This document shows positions 18,664 to 27,232 of a stretch of 64,000 nt of DNA, in pieces (position 1 is the first letter of the stretch; every line of letters starts with the position of its first letter). The notes under the pieces are model-generated. The model was not told the DNA's origin, searched no databases, and saw nothing but the letters and a program-made list of their open reading frames with translations. The translations under genes and the position numbers were made by a program. Source of the stretch: Erythrobacter longus (GTDB lineage: Bacteria > Pseudomonadota > Alphaproteobacteria > Sphingomonadales > Sphingomonadaceae). The stretch lies in assembly GCF_000715015.1 (NCBI RefSeq), contig NZ_JMIW01000001.1, positions 1,116,001-1,180,000 on the forward strand, given 5' to 3'.

Positions 18664-21054
18664 ATGACCAGAAAAAGCGAGAAACTTGAAAGAGAGGCGT
18701 TGGCTCTTTTCGAAGCTGCGCTCGATCAGCCGTCCGACAATCGTGAAGAATGGATCATGGAACAAGCTGGGAGCGACCTCGAGCTTAGGAGCAAGGCCCT
18801 TTCTTATCTGACTCACGACAAATCGGCAGGACGCAGGTTTAACACGGGCGGTGCGTTTCACGATACATTGGATGATACCGCTATGCCGGACCGAATCGGA
18901 GCATATCGGATGACAGGCGTTGTTGGCCATGGCGGCATGGGGACTGTCTACCGCGGAGAACGCGCCAGCGGCGATTTCGATCACGATGTTGCGGTAAAGG
19001 TGATCAGGCCCGGCGTTATGTCAGACAAGCTGATAGACCGGTTCCTAGACGAACGGCAGACTCTCGCCAAGTTATCACATCCCAACATTGCGCGTCTTTT
19101 CGATGGCGGAACGCTCGATGATGGCGCCCCTTACATCGTCATGGAATACATTGATGGTTTGCCCATTACGAAATGGGCAGACGAGCAAAGTTTGCCCTTC
19201 GAAAAACGTTTAAACCTGTTCGGCTACACCTGCGAAGCGGTCGCCCACGCCCACCAGAACCTAATCATCCATCGCGATATCACTCCGTCAAATGTGCTGG
19301 TCGAAAAGACTGGTCAGGTGAAGCTAATCGACTTCGGAATCGCGAAGGTTTTCGACACTGATGAAATTTCGTCGATTGGCACGAATTCGCTGGCGAGTCT
19401 GAGTTTCACGCCGGGCTTCGCCGCACCGGAGCGTTCAAAGGGCGCTGCGGCAAACACTTTGTCCGATGTATATTCGCTAGGCAAACTGCTCGAAGCGTTG
19501 CTTGTTCGGTGTCCTGACAACAGCGATGCCAAAGCCATCATAGCTAAAGCCACCAGTGACAAACCCGAGGCCAGATACGCCACGGTCGATGAACTGCGAA
19601 ATGATGTCGAAAATCTGGCCCATGGGTACCCTGTTCGGGCAGTGCCGCATTCATCTTGGTACCGGATCCGCAAATTCGCGTCGCGCAATAAGGTGGGCAG
19701 TGCGACGGCGTTTGCTGCGGCATTGGGACTTTTCGCAGCGTTTGTGATTACGCTGATCCAATATCAGAGGGCAGAGACGGCCTTGGCCGATGCAGACCGA
19801 CGCTTCTCCGAAGTGCGCGAACTGGCCAATTTTCAGCTCTTTGATCTTTACGATCAACTTGCCGAAATTCCGGGGACGACAAATGTCCGTTCTCAGATCG
19901 CGGACAGATCCAGGACGTTCCTTGATGCACTAGCAGACGATCCAAGAGCAAGCATCTCGTTGCAAGTTGAAATCGCCCAAAGTTACAAGAGGCTGTCGGA
20001 TGTGATGGGCAATCCAGAAGGCGCGAACCTCGGTCGGCGCGTTGAGGCGGGTGTCCTGCTGCGAGAAGCCTACAATCGGTTGTCGGACTTGAACGAACGC
20101 TATCCCGAGAATGCTCAGGTTACCCGGGCTCTTGCGGAAACGGCTTATGCACTCTCAATTTTTGCATTCATTGCCGAGGACGATCACGAAGCTACGATAA
20201 GATATGCCGAGCAAGCGGAAAGCCTTTATGGTCGATTAATTCAAAAGCGGCGGGGCGATCAGCAAGATTACATTCGCCAAATTGCCGCCAGCTTGCAAGC
20301 GGCCAAACCGCTCCTGTGGCTCGATCGAGGTGCTGAAGGATATGCCGCGTTGGTTAATTTGAGCGATCAGATTGACGCATTAGTTACCCAGACGCCAGAT
20401 GATCAAGCTGCGCAGCGCCTAAATGCCACGATAAATGTAGAACTTGCAGCTCTTATTAGTTGGGAGTTCCCGACTGAATCTCCTGAGTATCAAACAGCAG
20501 TCCCGATAATGAATAAAGGTATCACGATTTACGAAGATATCTTGCATACTGCTCCCGAGAATTATGAAATTCGCCGAAGCTTGGCTGCCGCATTTTACGC
20601 ACGCGCCCAAATATACATGGGATTTGAGAACGATGTCGAAACCTTGCGCGACATGCGTCGCGCCGAAAGAATTCTTAATCAGCTGCTTCAGGACGACGCT
20701 GAAGATCGCAACAGCATGCGCATACTTGAAATCGTCCAAGGGGAAATGGTCATGACCCTTGCCCATTTAGGGCAAGCGTCCGAAGCCATCTCGTTGGGTC
20801 AAGAGGTTCTCGATCAAAAAAGGGAGGCGCATGAAAGGGAACCCGACAATCCCGGGTTCTTGAGGGACTACGCAAACAGTCTTTTCACCTATGGCACTGC
20901 GATGAAAGTATTGGGCAAGAAGGAAAAATCATGCGCCCTGTTCCGGCAATCAATGTTAATCTGGAACACGCTCAAAGACGATAGAAATCTTGCGAAATTA
21001 GATGAACAAGGCGCCGTCAAAGAGATCGCAGAGAATTTGTCAGAATGTGCATGA
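18664..21054 (+). CDS. Membrane Ser/Thr protein kinase with extracytoplasmic helical-repeat domain
   Basis: A Hanks-type kinase of 796 residues from the ATG at 18664. An upstream TTG at 18571 is less likely. The kinase domain covers about 80-320: glycine loop GHGGMGTVY, ATP-anchoring Lys near 112 (VAVKV), catalytic HRD with Asp near 205, and DFG near 223. The Lys that usually follows in the catalytic loop (HRDLKxxN) is a Thr here (HRDITPSN). One membrane helix at about 345-366 separates the kinase from a roughly 430-residue C-terminal region rich in TPR-like helices, which would lie outside the cytoplasm as sensor or scaffold. It is divergent from the ECF sigma gene and probably controls it. 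Convergent with the MMPL gene. Confidence 0.9.
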   Translation: MTRKSEKLEREALALFEAALDQPSDNREEWIMEQAGSDLELRSKALSYLTHDKSAGRRFNTGGAFHDTLDDTAMPDRIGAYRMTGVVGHGGMGTVYRGERASGDFDHDVAVKVIRPGVMSDKLIDRFLDERQTLAKLSHPNIARLFDGGTLDDGAPYIVMEYIDGLPITKWADEQSLPFEKRLNLFGYTCEAVAHAHQNLIIHRDITPSNVLVEKTGQVKLIDFGIAKVFDTDEISSIGTNSLASLSFTPGFAAPERSKGAAANTLSDVYSLGKLLEALLVRCPDNSDAKAIIAKATSDKPEARYATVDELRNDVENLAHGYPVRAVPHSSWYRIRKFASRNKVGSATAFAAALGLFAAFVITLIQYQRAETALADADRRFSEVRELANFQLFDLYDQLAEIPGTTNVRSQIADRSRTFLDALADDPRASISLQVEIAQSYKRLSDVMGNPEGANLGRRVEAGVLLREAYNRLSDLNERYPENAQVTRALAETAYALSIFAFIAEDDHEATIRYAEQAESLYGRLIQKRRGDQQDYIRQIAASLQAAKPLLWLDRGAEGYAALVNLSDQIDALVTQTPDDQAAQRLNATINVELAALISWEFPTESPEYQTAVPIMNKGITIYEDILHTAPENYEIRRSLAAAFYARAQIYMGFENDVETLRDMRRAERILNQLLQDDAEDRNSMRILEIVQGEMVMTLAHLGQASEAISLGQEVLDQKREAHEREPDNPGFLRDYANSLFTYGTAMKVLGKKEKSCALFRQSMLIWNTLKDDRNLAKLDEQGAVKEIAENLSECA

Positions 21055-21133
21055 CAAAGCACAAGACGGGAGGCCGATACGCGATATCGGGCCATCACCA
21101 TCCACCAATCTCCTGCAAATGCTCGTTTTTGCG

Positions 21134-23392
21134 CTAGTGGATTGCGCTTGTCCGTTCTGGGATCAGTGGCCACCAGTTCCACTTACCTGCAACCATCATT
21201 AGTGCCGGGCCAAGCACCGCTCGGATCAAGAGCGCATCAACCAGAATAGCAGTTGCAAGACCCAAGCCGACCATCTGCACGATTACAATCTGAGAGAAGG
21301 CAAATGCGCCAAAAACCAAAGCCATGATGAGCGCAGCACTGCTGATGACCGATCCGGTGTCGCCCAGCGCTTCGACAATGCTCCCCTCATTGTCTCCGGA
21401 GCTGAGATATATCTCCTTCATCCGGCTTATGAGAAAAATTTCGTAGTCCATACTAAGGCCAAAAAGAACGGCGAAGATGACTACCGGTACAGAGCTTGGG
21501 ATCAGTCCGGTGGGGCCCGGCACTCCAAAAAGCGTAGCGCCGTAACCCAGCTGGAAGACGAAAACGACCATCCCATAGCCTGCTGCGACTGACAGAAGGT
21601 TGAGAATGAGCGCCTTAATAGAAGCCAGTGGCGCACCGAGCATCAAGACGAGCGCAAGACCCGTTGCAACTAGCACCACCAAGATGACCGGCAAGTAGCT
21701 CGCGGTCACGCCATCGTCGAAGTCATTCAGGAACTGGGCTTGCCCCCCTGTCTCGATCGTGACCCCCTCAAGCTCGATCCAAGTGGGTATGTCGCGCGCG
21801 AGACCGCGAAGCGCAAAAAGACTGGTGTCAGATTGAGGTGTCACGCGAAACAGGATTTTGTTTCCGCTTTCGCTAACAAGGTTTTGGACGCGGGAAACCG
21901 GGATCGGCATGAGAGAAGGACGGGTCGACAACCGCGGTGTAGATACTTCTGCAACGCGCGGATCGCCCTCGATCGCAGCCTTCAAATCGCGCAATTTCGG
22001 GGCACTTTGTGATGTGATGACTTTGCTGTCATCTTCGCGTGAAATCACCACGAATACAGGCGCGCTAAAGCCCTTGATCTCCATGTCCCCGAGCATGTTG
22101 GCGCCCCGTATTGATTCAAGCTCAGAGGGGAAAAACTCGTCGTCCGGAAATCCTGACTGTGTGAAAATCGAGGGTAACGCCATCAACAAGATAAGAGCAA
22201 AGCTGCTCGCAATTGCGATCCAAGGATAGGTCACGACTATCCGGCCCCATTTGCACCAATGTTTTGAAGTTGCAGCATAGCCGCGACCAGACTTCGCCAG
22301 ATTGGGCCAATCGAGAGCTTTTGCTCCGATAAGCGACAACATGGCTGGCAGCATGGTCAGTGCGACGGCAACACTGATCAGGACAGCGGCCAAGCCCCCA
22401 AGACCGATCGAGCGCATTTCCATCATGGGAGTGATCACAAGCGATGTCATGCCGATTGCGACCGCAACCCCGCTGTAGAGGACAACAATGCCCGATTGTC
22501 CCATCGCATCGATCAGCGCATCGCGTCGCTGGCGATCAATCTCGCCCGGGGTAATCCCCCCTGTATCGCCAAGGATTTGCCGGTATCGATGATAGACAAA
22601 GAGCGAATAATCGATCCCCAGAGCGATCGCGAGCATCGTCACAATCGCCTGTGAAACTGTTGAAATTTCGAAAAGACCGGCAAAGGCTACAACACTGGCG
22701 AAGGCGATAGTGCGTGCGGCAACCGCAAGGATGATCGGGAGTAAGGCAGAAAGTACAGCCCCAAAAGCAAACAGCAAAACAATCAAGGCAAGGGGCAAGG
22801 CCCGAAGCTCAGACTTCATGCTGTCTTCGTTGCTGAAGACGGCAAGGTCATACCCAATGGCACTTCGCCCGGTTACCGCCCATTCAACTTCCGGCTGATC
22901 CACCAACATGGCACCAATCGCATCGCGGATCACAGGAACCTGTTGCTCAGCTGCAAGAGCGTCCTTCGTATCAAGCGCGATAATCAACGCGTGGCCCTTG
23001 TCATCACGAGGTGTCTCGACAAGGTCAGAGGCAAGCAGCACCGTCTCAACCGCCGGGATCTCGGACAATTTGTCCTCAATGCACGCGACGAATTCGCTGC
23101 GGGCATTCTCGTCAGCATTCAGTTCGGGATTGTCATATGTCAGGATCAGCGTCTGACTGTCTCTTATACCAAACGAGCTGATGAGTTCGGCATCAACGCG
23201 CGCAGATTGGCTACCCGCAATGCTGCCAGAACCGCTGACCAGATTGTCAGAATAGGCCCCCACAAATAGGCCCGCTGCGATGGTGGCAATGAGCCAACCG
23301 CCGAGCACCTTCCAAGGTCGATCCCAGCAAAACCCTCCCAGCCTTGAAAGAGCTTTCTCCACCCGGGAGGATTTCCGTAGGCGAGCGTTCAT
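21134..23392 (-). CDS. MMPL/RND-superfamily transporter
   Basis: A 752-residue inner-membrane transporter with the duplicated RND layout: one membrane helix, a large periplasmic loop, five helices, and the same again. Features include the sterol-sensing-like first half (IALGIDYSLFVYHRYRQ), LPAMLSLIG before the cytoplasmic linker, and the matching second-half segment LFGLSMDYEIFLISRMKE. The Asp in each GIDYS/SMDYE motif is the proton-relay type residue. Substrates of the family are lipids, hopanoids or drugs. Nothing here decides which. The ATG at 23392 has AGG/AAGAG upstream. An in-frame TTG at 23437 is a weaker start. No adaptor or outer-membrane channel gene is adjacent. Confidence 0.88.
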   Translation of the reverse strand: MNARLRKSSRVEKALSRLGGFCWDRPWKVLGGWLIATIAAGLFVGAYSDNLVSGSGSIAGSQSARVDAELISSFGIRDSQTLILTYDNPELNADENARSEFVACIEDKLSEIPAVETVLLASDLVETPRDDKGHALIIALDTKDALAAEQQVPVIRDAIGAMLVDQPEVEWAVTGRSAIGYDLAVFSNEDSMKSELRALPLALIVLLFAFGAVLSALLPIILAVAARTIAFASVVAFAGLFEISTVSQAIVTMLAIALGIDYSLFVYHRYRQILGDTGGITPGEIDRQRRDALIDAMGQSGIVVLYSGVAVAIGMTSLVITPMMEMRSIGLGGLAAVLISVAVALTMLPAMLSLIGAKALDWPNLAKSGRGYAATSKHWCKWGRIVVTYPWIAIASSFALILLMALPSIFTQSGFPDDEFFPSELESIRGANMLGDMEIKGFSAPVFVVISREDDSKVITSQSAPKLRDLKAAIEGDPRVAEVSTPRLSTRPSLMPIPVSRVQNLVSESGNKILFRVTPQSDTSLFALRGLARDIPTWIELEGVTIETGGQAQFLNDFDDGVTASYLPVILVVLVATGLALVLMLGAPLASIKALILNLLSVAAGYGMVVFVFQLGYGATLFGVPGPTGLIPSSVPVVIFAVLFGLSMDYEIFLISRMKEIYLSSGDNEGSIVEALGDTGSVISSAALIMALVFGAFAFSQIVIVQMVGLGLATAILVDALLIRAVLGPALMMVAGKWNWWPLIPERTSAIH

Positions 23393-23686
23393 AGCTCTTG
23401 CCTGCAAGAACAGCACAAGGGGCCACGCTTGTCGCAAGCGAAAGTAAAAGCCGAAACGGCCAACAAATGATGCAGAACCCCGAATGCCACTGTTTTTCTT
23501 ATCCCAGCGAAATGGCTGTAGCGGTAAGTGAACGACGACTGGTGCAGGGTCAAGCAGATGCTCTGAAGAATGCCAAAACTCTAACGCTCAAGACATGCTC
23601 CCCCGATTGTTACCATTCAGAGGTAGAGTCACAGATTAGGTAGCAGAGACGATGTGACGTGACACCCAGCATTCCCCCAGCTGGGA

Positions 23687-24585
23687 TTAGAGCCGGGCGG
23701 TTGTTTTGCGCATAAGCGCTGCTGAAGCAATGGGCTGCGTAGCGGAGCCCGTAGGGCGTAGCGAAGCAGGCCATTGCTTATCCAGTTCGGCGGCGAACGC
23801 CGCCGGTGTTGCGTAGCCAAGCGATGAGTGCGGTCGCTCCCGGTTGTAATCATCCACCCAGGCGGCGATCTCGACCCGGGCATGGGCCACGCTCAAGAAC
23901 AGCGTCTCTTTGAGCAGTTCGTCCCGCATGCGACCTTTGAAGCTCTCGACATAGCCATTCTGCATCGGCCTGCCTTGCGCTATGTAATGCCACTCAAGGC
24001 GATCTCGCCGCACCATGCCAGCACGGCATTGCTGGTGAGCTCCGTCCCATTGTCGCTGACGATCATCCCCGGCTTGCCTCGCTGAGCGATCAGCCGGGTC
24101 AGCTCACGCACTACACGGTGCCCAGAGATCGAGGTGTCCGGCACCGCGGCTACGCACTCCCTCGTTACGTCATCGACCACGTTGAGCACCCGGAACCGTC
24201 TGCCAGAGGCCATATAATCATGGACGAAGTCCAGGTGGTTCGGCAGAGCCAGAACCGGAGCAGGTGCCCTCGTGCCGAAAGCGCGCCTGCGGCTTCGTGG
24301 TCGCCTCACTGCCAAGCCTTCCTCCCTGTAGAGCCGCTGGGTCTTCTTCCGGTTGATCATGATCCCCTCCCGGCGCAGCAGGATATGTAAACGCCGATAG
24401 CCGAACCGGCGACGCTGGTTGGCCAACTCGCGCAGCTTCTCACGCAGACCTGCGTCATCATCCCGCGTGGAACGGTAACGCACGCTCTTGCAATCGGCAC
24501 CGATGACACGGCACGCCCGCCGTTCGCTCATCCCGTGACAGGTCTGGAGATGAGCGACAGCTTCCCGCTTGGCGGCGGGCGTCAA
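23687..24585 (-). pseudogene. IS3-family transposase orfB, frameshifted
   Basis: This is the DDE integrase part of the IS3 transposase. The upstream frame (24585 to 23980) gives the HTH_21-like segment and the first two catalytic residues (NVVDD and VSDNGTE). It then stops just after LAWCG. The rest continues in another frame (24016 to 23687) with RRDRLEWHYIA, the catalytic Glu in ESFKGRMRDELL, and YNRERPHSSLGY. Restoring one C near 24009-24012 would rejoin the two frames as AWCRRDRLEWHY. The break separates the third catalytic residue from the other two, so the element should not make active transposase. The stretch is otherwise well kept, suggesting recent loss. Confidence 0.85.
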
Positions 24586-24848
24586 AACTTTTTTGCAAAG
24601 AGATACTTCAGCGCTGCCTGGTCGAGCATCGCATCGGCCAGCAGACGCTTCAGCTTCGCGTTCTCGCTTTCCAGCTCCTTAAGCCGGCGAGCCTCCGACA
24701 CATCGAGCCCGCCATACTTCGACTTCCAATTGTAGATCGTCGCTTCTGACACCCCGTACCACCGGGCCGGTTGAGCGGTCTTCGCGCTAGCCTCTGCCTC
24801 CTTCAGCACACCAATGATCTGCTCTTCTGAAACCCTCGTTCTCTTCAT
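24582..24848 (-). CDS. IS3-family transposase orfA
   Basis: An 88-residue DNA-binding protein. The helix-turn-helix is around YGVSEATIYNWKSKYGG, and a leucine-zipper coiled coil (LKELESENAKLKRLLAD) follows. The gene ends in an A6G slippery run just before its stop. A -1 shift there gives KKVLTPAAKREAV and fuses it to orfB, the standard way IS3 elements make OrfAB. The start is an ATG on the minus strand. orfA itself is intact, but the orfB it would fuse to is frameshifted. Confidence 0.9.
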   Translation of the reverse strand: MKRTRVSEEQIIGVLKEAEASAKTAQPARWYGVSEATIYNWKSKYGGLDVSEARRLKELESENAKLKRLLADAMLDQAALKYLFAKKF

Positions 24849-24939
24849 CTCGTCCGTCCTTCTGTCAGGGCGGGACTCTAATCCAATTTGGAGGAAAATC
24901 AGGGGGGCACGTCAAGCCGCTTCCACGCCCCTGTTGGCG

Positions 24940-25224
24940 CTATGGCTGAATGGTGTGCACCTCAGCCGATGAGACAATGATCGTCAGGATCGCGAAGGTC
25001 ACCCAAGCCCAACGATTGACCCGAACGCCCATGAGGCTCCCAGTCTTTGCGAGGATGATCGTGTTGGTTAGCGTGATTGCTACGAGCAATGCAATGAACG
25101 CGCCGATAGCTGCTAGCCATCCATAAACTGTCCCTGCCCATACGCTAACTGCGATCACCGCAAACCAGTGCAGGTAGTGGTCTACGCGAACCCGTTCTGC
25201 ATAACTCCTGAATTCTTCACCCAT
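24940..25224 (-). CDS. Small membrane protein of unknown function
   Basis: A 94-residue protein with three predicted membrane helices: about 18-34, 38-54 and 72-88. A conserved-looking N-terminus is rich in charged residues. I do not recognise a family. The start has AAGGGGA seven bases upstream. It is divergent from the XRE regulator and shares its palindrome-rich promoter region. It lies between the IS element and a phage terminase gene, so it may be part of a phage or island remnant, where such proteins can be holin-like or exclusion factors. That is only a possibility. Confidence 0.7.
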   Translation of the reverse strand: MGEEFRSYAERVRVDHYLHWFAVIAVSVWAGTVYGWLAAIGAFIALLVAITLTNTIILAKTGSLMGVRVNRWAWVTFAILTIIVSSAEVHTIQP

Positions 25225-25275
25225 TTAACATCCCCTTAAACGGAACGCCAAAACAGCGCCGCGGCACAGCTTGTA

Positions 25276-25309
25276 GAGTATACTCCGTTGTGAAATACAC
25301 AACACGTGT
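25276..25309. promoter_or_regulatory. Cluster of three palindromes before the XRE regulator
   Basis: Three inverted repeats lie in tandem in 34 bases: GAGTATACTC (25276-25285, perfect), TTGTG-AAATA-CACAA (25288-25302) and ACACGTGT (25302-25309, perfect). They sit in the divergent region between the small membrane gene and the XRE gene. This arrangement resembles the operator boxes of autoregulated Cro/C-protein-type repressors. Confidence 0.5.
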
Positions 25310-25323
25310 CAGCCATCGTGGTG

Positions 25324-25569
25324 ATGGCACTACGTCAGATCTTCGCCGATAATCTTCGCTGCGCCCGTGTCGCAGCAGGCTTGTCGCAGGAAGAGCTAGC
25401 TGACGCCGCCGGCGTCGACAGGACCTACGTAAGCGCTTTAGAGCGGTCTAGGTATGCCGCCTCTCTGGACGTTATGGAACGTCTCGCAGCGGCCTTGAGA
25501 GTCACCCCTGCTTCTTTACTGGCGGAAGCAAGCGAGGTGTCGCTCCTCATGGATGACGGGCAAGAGTAG
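25324..25569 (+). CDS. XRE-family transcriptional regulator
   Basis: An 81-residue protein consisting almost only of an XRE/Cro helix-turn-helix (about 5-63: ARVAAGLSQEELADAAGVDRTYVSALERS). It resembles small phage repressors and restriction-modification controller proteins. The ATG at 25324 is chosen because a GTG at 25306 falls inside one of the upstream palindromes, but the GTG remains possible. No restriction or methyltransferase gene is next to it. It probably represses its own promoter and that of the divergent membrane protein through the three palindromes. Confidence 0.85.
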   Translation: MALRQIFADNLRCARVAAGLSQEELADAAGVDRTYVSALERSRYAASLDVMERLAAALRVTPASLLAEASEVSLLMDDGQE

Positions 25570-25693
25570 CGCAGGCCCCCGGGCGAAGTGAGAAAGCCAG
25601 AAAAGCGAGGGGGTCGGTAGGAGGGGGCGAGACCTATCGCTTGCGCTCAGGCGGCTAGCAAGATCGCAGCGACCCGCCTGTGAAAAGATGGGA

Positions 25694-26152
25694 TCACTGG
25701 AGCGACGTCTGCTCGGACTCTGCGGCAGCAATTTTGCTGAAGGCTTTTCGCAGCCGGTCGGCAAGCATATTCCGCTTTTCATCCTCGCTGTAGCTGGCGA
25801 GATCAGTGCCGACCACTGGAGCAACCTCAGCTTTATTGGTGAACATCTTGAGGTGCTTACCCAACAGCTCAAAGCCTTTGAGCGCCTGCGCCGGATTGAA
25901 CGCCTCACCCTCACCACGGCACCGCTCGATCGTGTCCTTGATCCCCTCTAGGACGTAGTCGGCGGTGATCTCGGTACGCTTGGTGCGCTGATCCATCGCG
26001 ACCTCAATGGCGGCGGCGATTTCAGGTTTTTTTAGGTTTTCATGCCCAATCACGTGTGCTGTGCGCTTGCTGTAACCAGCACGAATGGCGGCCTGGGTGG
26101 CATTCAGGTCAACGAGATACTCGCGCACGAAGGCTTTTTGTTTGGGCGTCAT
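25694..26152 (-). CDS. Phage terminase small subunit (orphan)
   Basis: A 152-residue protein of the Terminase_2 type. The N-terminal helix-turn-helix that recognises packaging sites is clear (KAFVREYLVDLNATQAAIRAG, then HENLKKPEIAAAIE). A middle helical oligomerisation segment and a C-terminal tail follow. In a phage it would act with a large subunit, portal and capsid genes. None is present here, so this is a prophage remnant or a domesticated orphan. The start has AAGGA eight bases upstream. It is convergent with the XRE gene. The 204 bases between it and the fructokinase stop show no gene. Confidence 0.87.
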   Translation of the reverse strand: MTPKQKAFVREYLVDLNATQAAIRAGYSKRTAHVIGHENLKKPEIAAAIEVAMDQRTKRTEITADYVLEGIKDTIERCRGEGEAFNPAQALKGFELLGKHLKMFTNKAEVAPVVGTDLASYSEDEKRNMLADRLRKAFSKIAAAESEQTSLQ

Positions 26153-26356
26153 AAAAGCTTCCTTCTTAGGGAGTCATCGTTAGATATTCTCTCAATTCGG
26201 CTGCAGCAGCAATAGCCGGCTAGAGATAAGCGTGGTTCGAGCCATTTCAAAGTAGTTGGTCCGTAGCCGGCCATACGCGGTCATTTTTACCGCGGTCCGC
26301 TTTGCGCCCCAGTTTCAGACATGAGATACTCAACGAAGAAACCTTAAAGGCGTGCA

Positions 26357-27232
26357 TCAAACCAAGGGCGCGAGCATTAGAGCTCCTGCGAGCCCAGCAT
26401 TTTGATCTAGGTCTGGTGAGACGATCTTGTGCTTCGACCCACCCGGAAAATATCGTGCGCCGAATTCCGATGCCTTTCGGTCCACACGCTCAAGCAAGCC
26501 ACCCGTTCTCATGACGCCCCCGCCAAAAACGATGATCTCAACTGCCATCATGGCAATCAGCGAGTGCGCTAGCTGTGCCAGATAATCGGCGATGATTTCA
26601 TGCGCGATGTGATCTGCCGGTAACTCGGAAAGCGACACTCCCCAACGCGCCTTGATTGCCGGACCGCTCGTCAGCCCTTCTAAGCAGTCGCCGTGGTGAG
26701 GGCATATTCCCTCGAACTCGCGATCATCCGCATGGCGGCGCGGGAAAATGTGGCCCATCTCTGGATGGGCGGCTCCGTGGACGGCTCGTCCGTCAAGCAC
26801 GAGACCTCCACCAATCCCGGTGCCTACGGTGACATAGGCAAGCGATGATGCCCCTTTGCCTGCGCCGTGCTGATACTCAGCGAGCGCGGCTGCGTTCACG
26901 TCGGTATCAAAGCCGATCGGCACTCCAAAGCGGTCGGCAAAGTACCCCGCCACATCGCAGTTTTCCCAACCGGGTTTGGGCGTGTTGGTAATGTGACCCC
27001 AGAGCGGTGATGACCGATCAAGTTCGACAGGACCGAAGCTCGCAATTCCAAGCGCGTTGATCGATCCCTGCGCCTCAAACCACTCACTGGCCTGAGCCAG
27101 TGTTGTCGCCGGATCGCGCGTAGGAATCTCATGCCGTTCGATAATCTCAATCGGTGAATATCCCACCGCAAGCACGAATTTGGTTCCGCCAGCCTCGATA
27201 CCACCCATTAGGAGTTTGCCTGCCGAGCTCAT
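26357..27232 (-). CDS. ROK-family fructokinase
   Basis: A 291-residue sugar kinase. The N-terminal phosphate-binding loop GGIEAGGTKFV, the catalytic Asp in GFDTDVNAAA, the GTGIGGG motif, and the ROK zinc motif of fructokinases (H-C-x-H-x-D-C around GICPHHGDCLEGLTSGPA) are all visible. It would make fructose 6-phosphate from the fructose freed by the GH68 enzyme. The ATG overlaps the GH68 stop by 4 bases (ATGA), so the two are translated together. It is the last gene on the minus arm of the sucrose locus. Confidence 0.93.
   Translation of the reverse strand: MSSAGKLLMGGIEAGGTKFVLAVGYSPIEIIERHEIPTRDPATTLAQASEWFEAQGSINALGIASFGPVELDRSSPLWGHITNTPKPGWENCDVAGYFADRFGVPIGFDTDVNAAALAEYQHGAGKGASSLAYVTVGTGIGGGLVLDGRAVHGAAHPEMGHIFPRRHADDREFEGICPHHGDCLEGLTSGPAIKARWGVSLSELPADHIAHEIIADYLAQLAHSLIAMMAVEIIVFGGGVMRTGGLLERVDRKASEFGARYFPGGSKHKIVSPDLDQNAGLAGALMLAPLV

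Larger units (their letters stand above)
23655..24914 (-). mobile_element. IS3-family insertion sequence, degraded
   Basis: An element of about 1260 bp. Its ends both start TGACGTG when read inward and share an imperfect terminal inverted repeat of about 38 bp including GGATTAGAG. It carries orfA and a broken orfB of the IS3 family. I see no clear target-site duplication (ATG on one flank, AGC on the other), so the insertion may be old or rearranged. The left end lies just after the MMPL upstream region and the right end 25 bases from the stop of the small membrane gene. The 262 bases between the MMPL start and this element hold no convincing gene. Confidence 0.82.

Noticed and set aside
23467..23643. 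A short plus-strand frame between the MMPL gene and the IS element
   Set aside because: There is no ribosome site, the composition is irregular with several Cys and His, it overlaps presumed promoter sequence, and it shows no fold or family.
24009..24016. Programmed frameshifting within IS3 orfB
   Set aside because: There is no slippery run or stimulatory structure at the break. The true slippage site of IS3 elements is at the orfA-orfB junction, which is present and separate.
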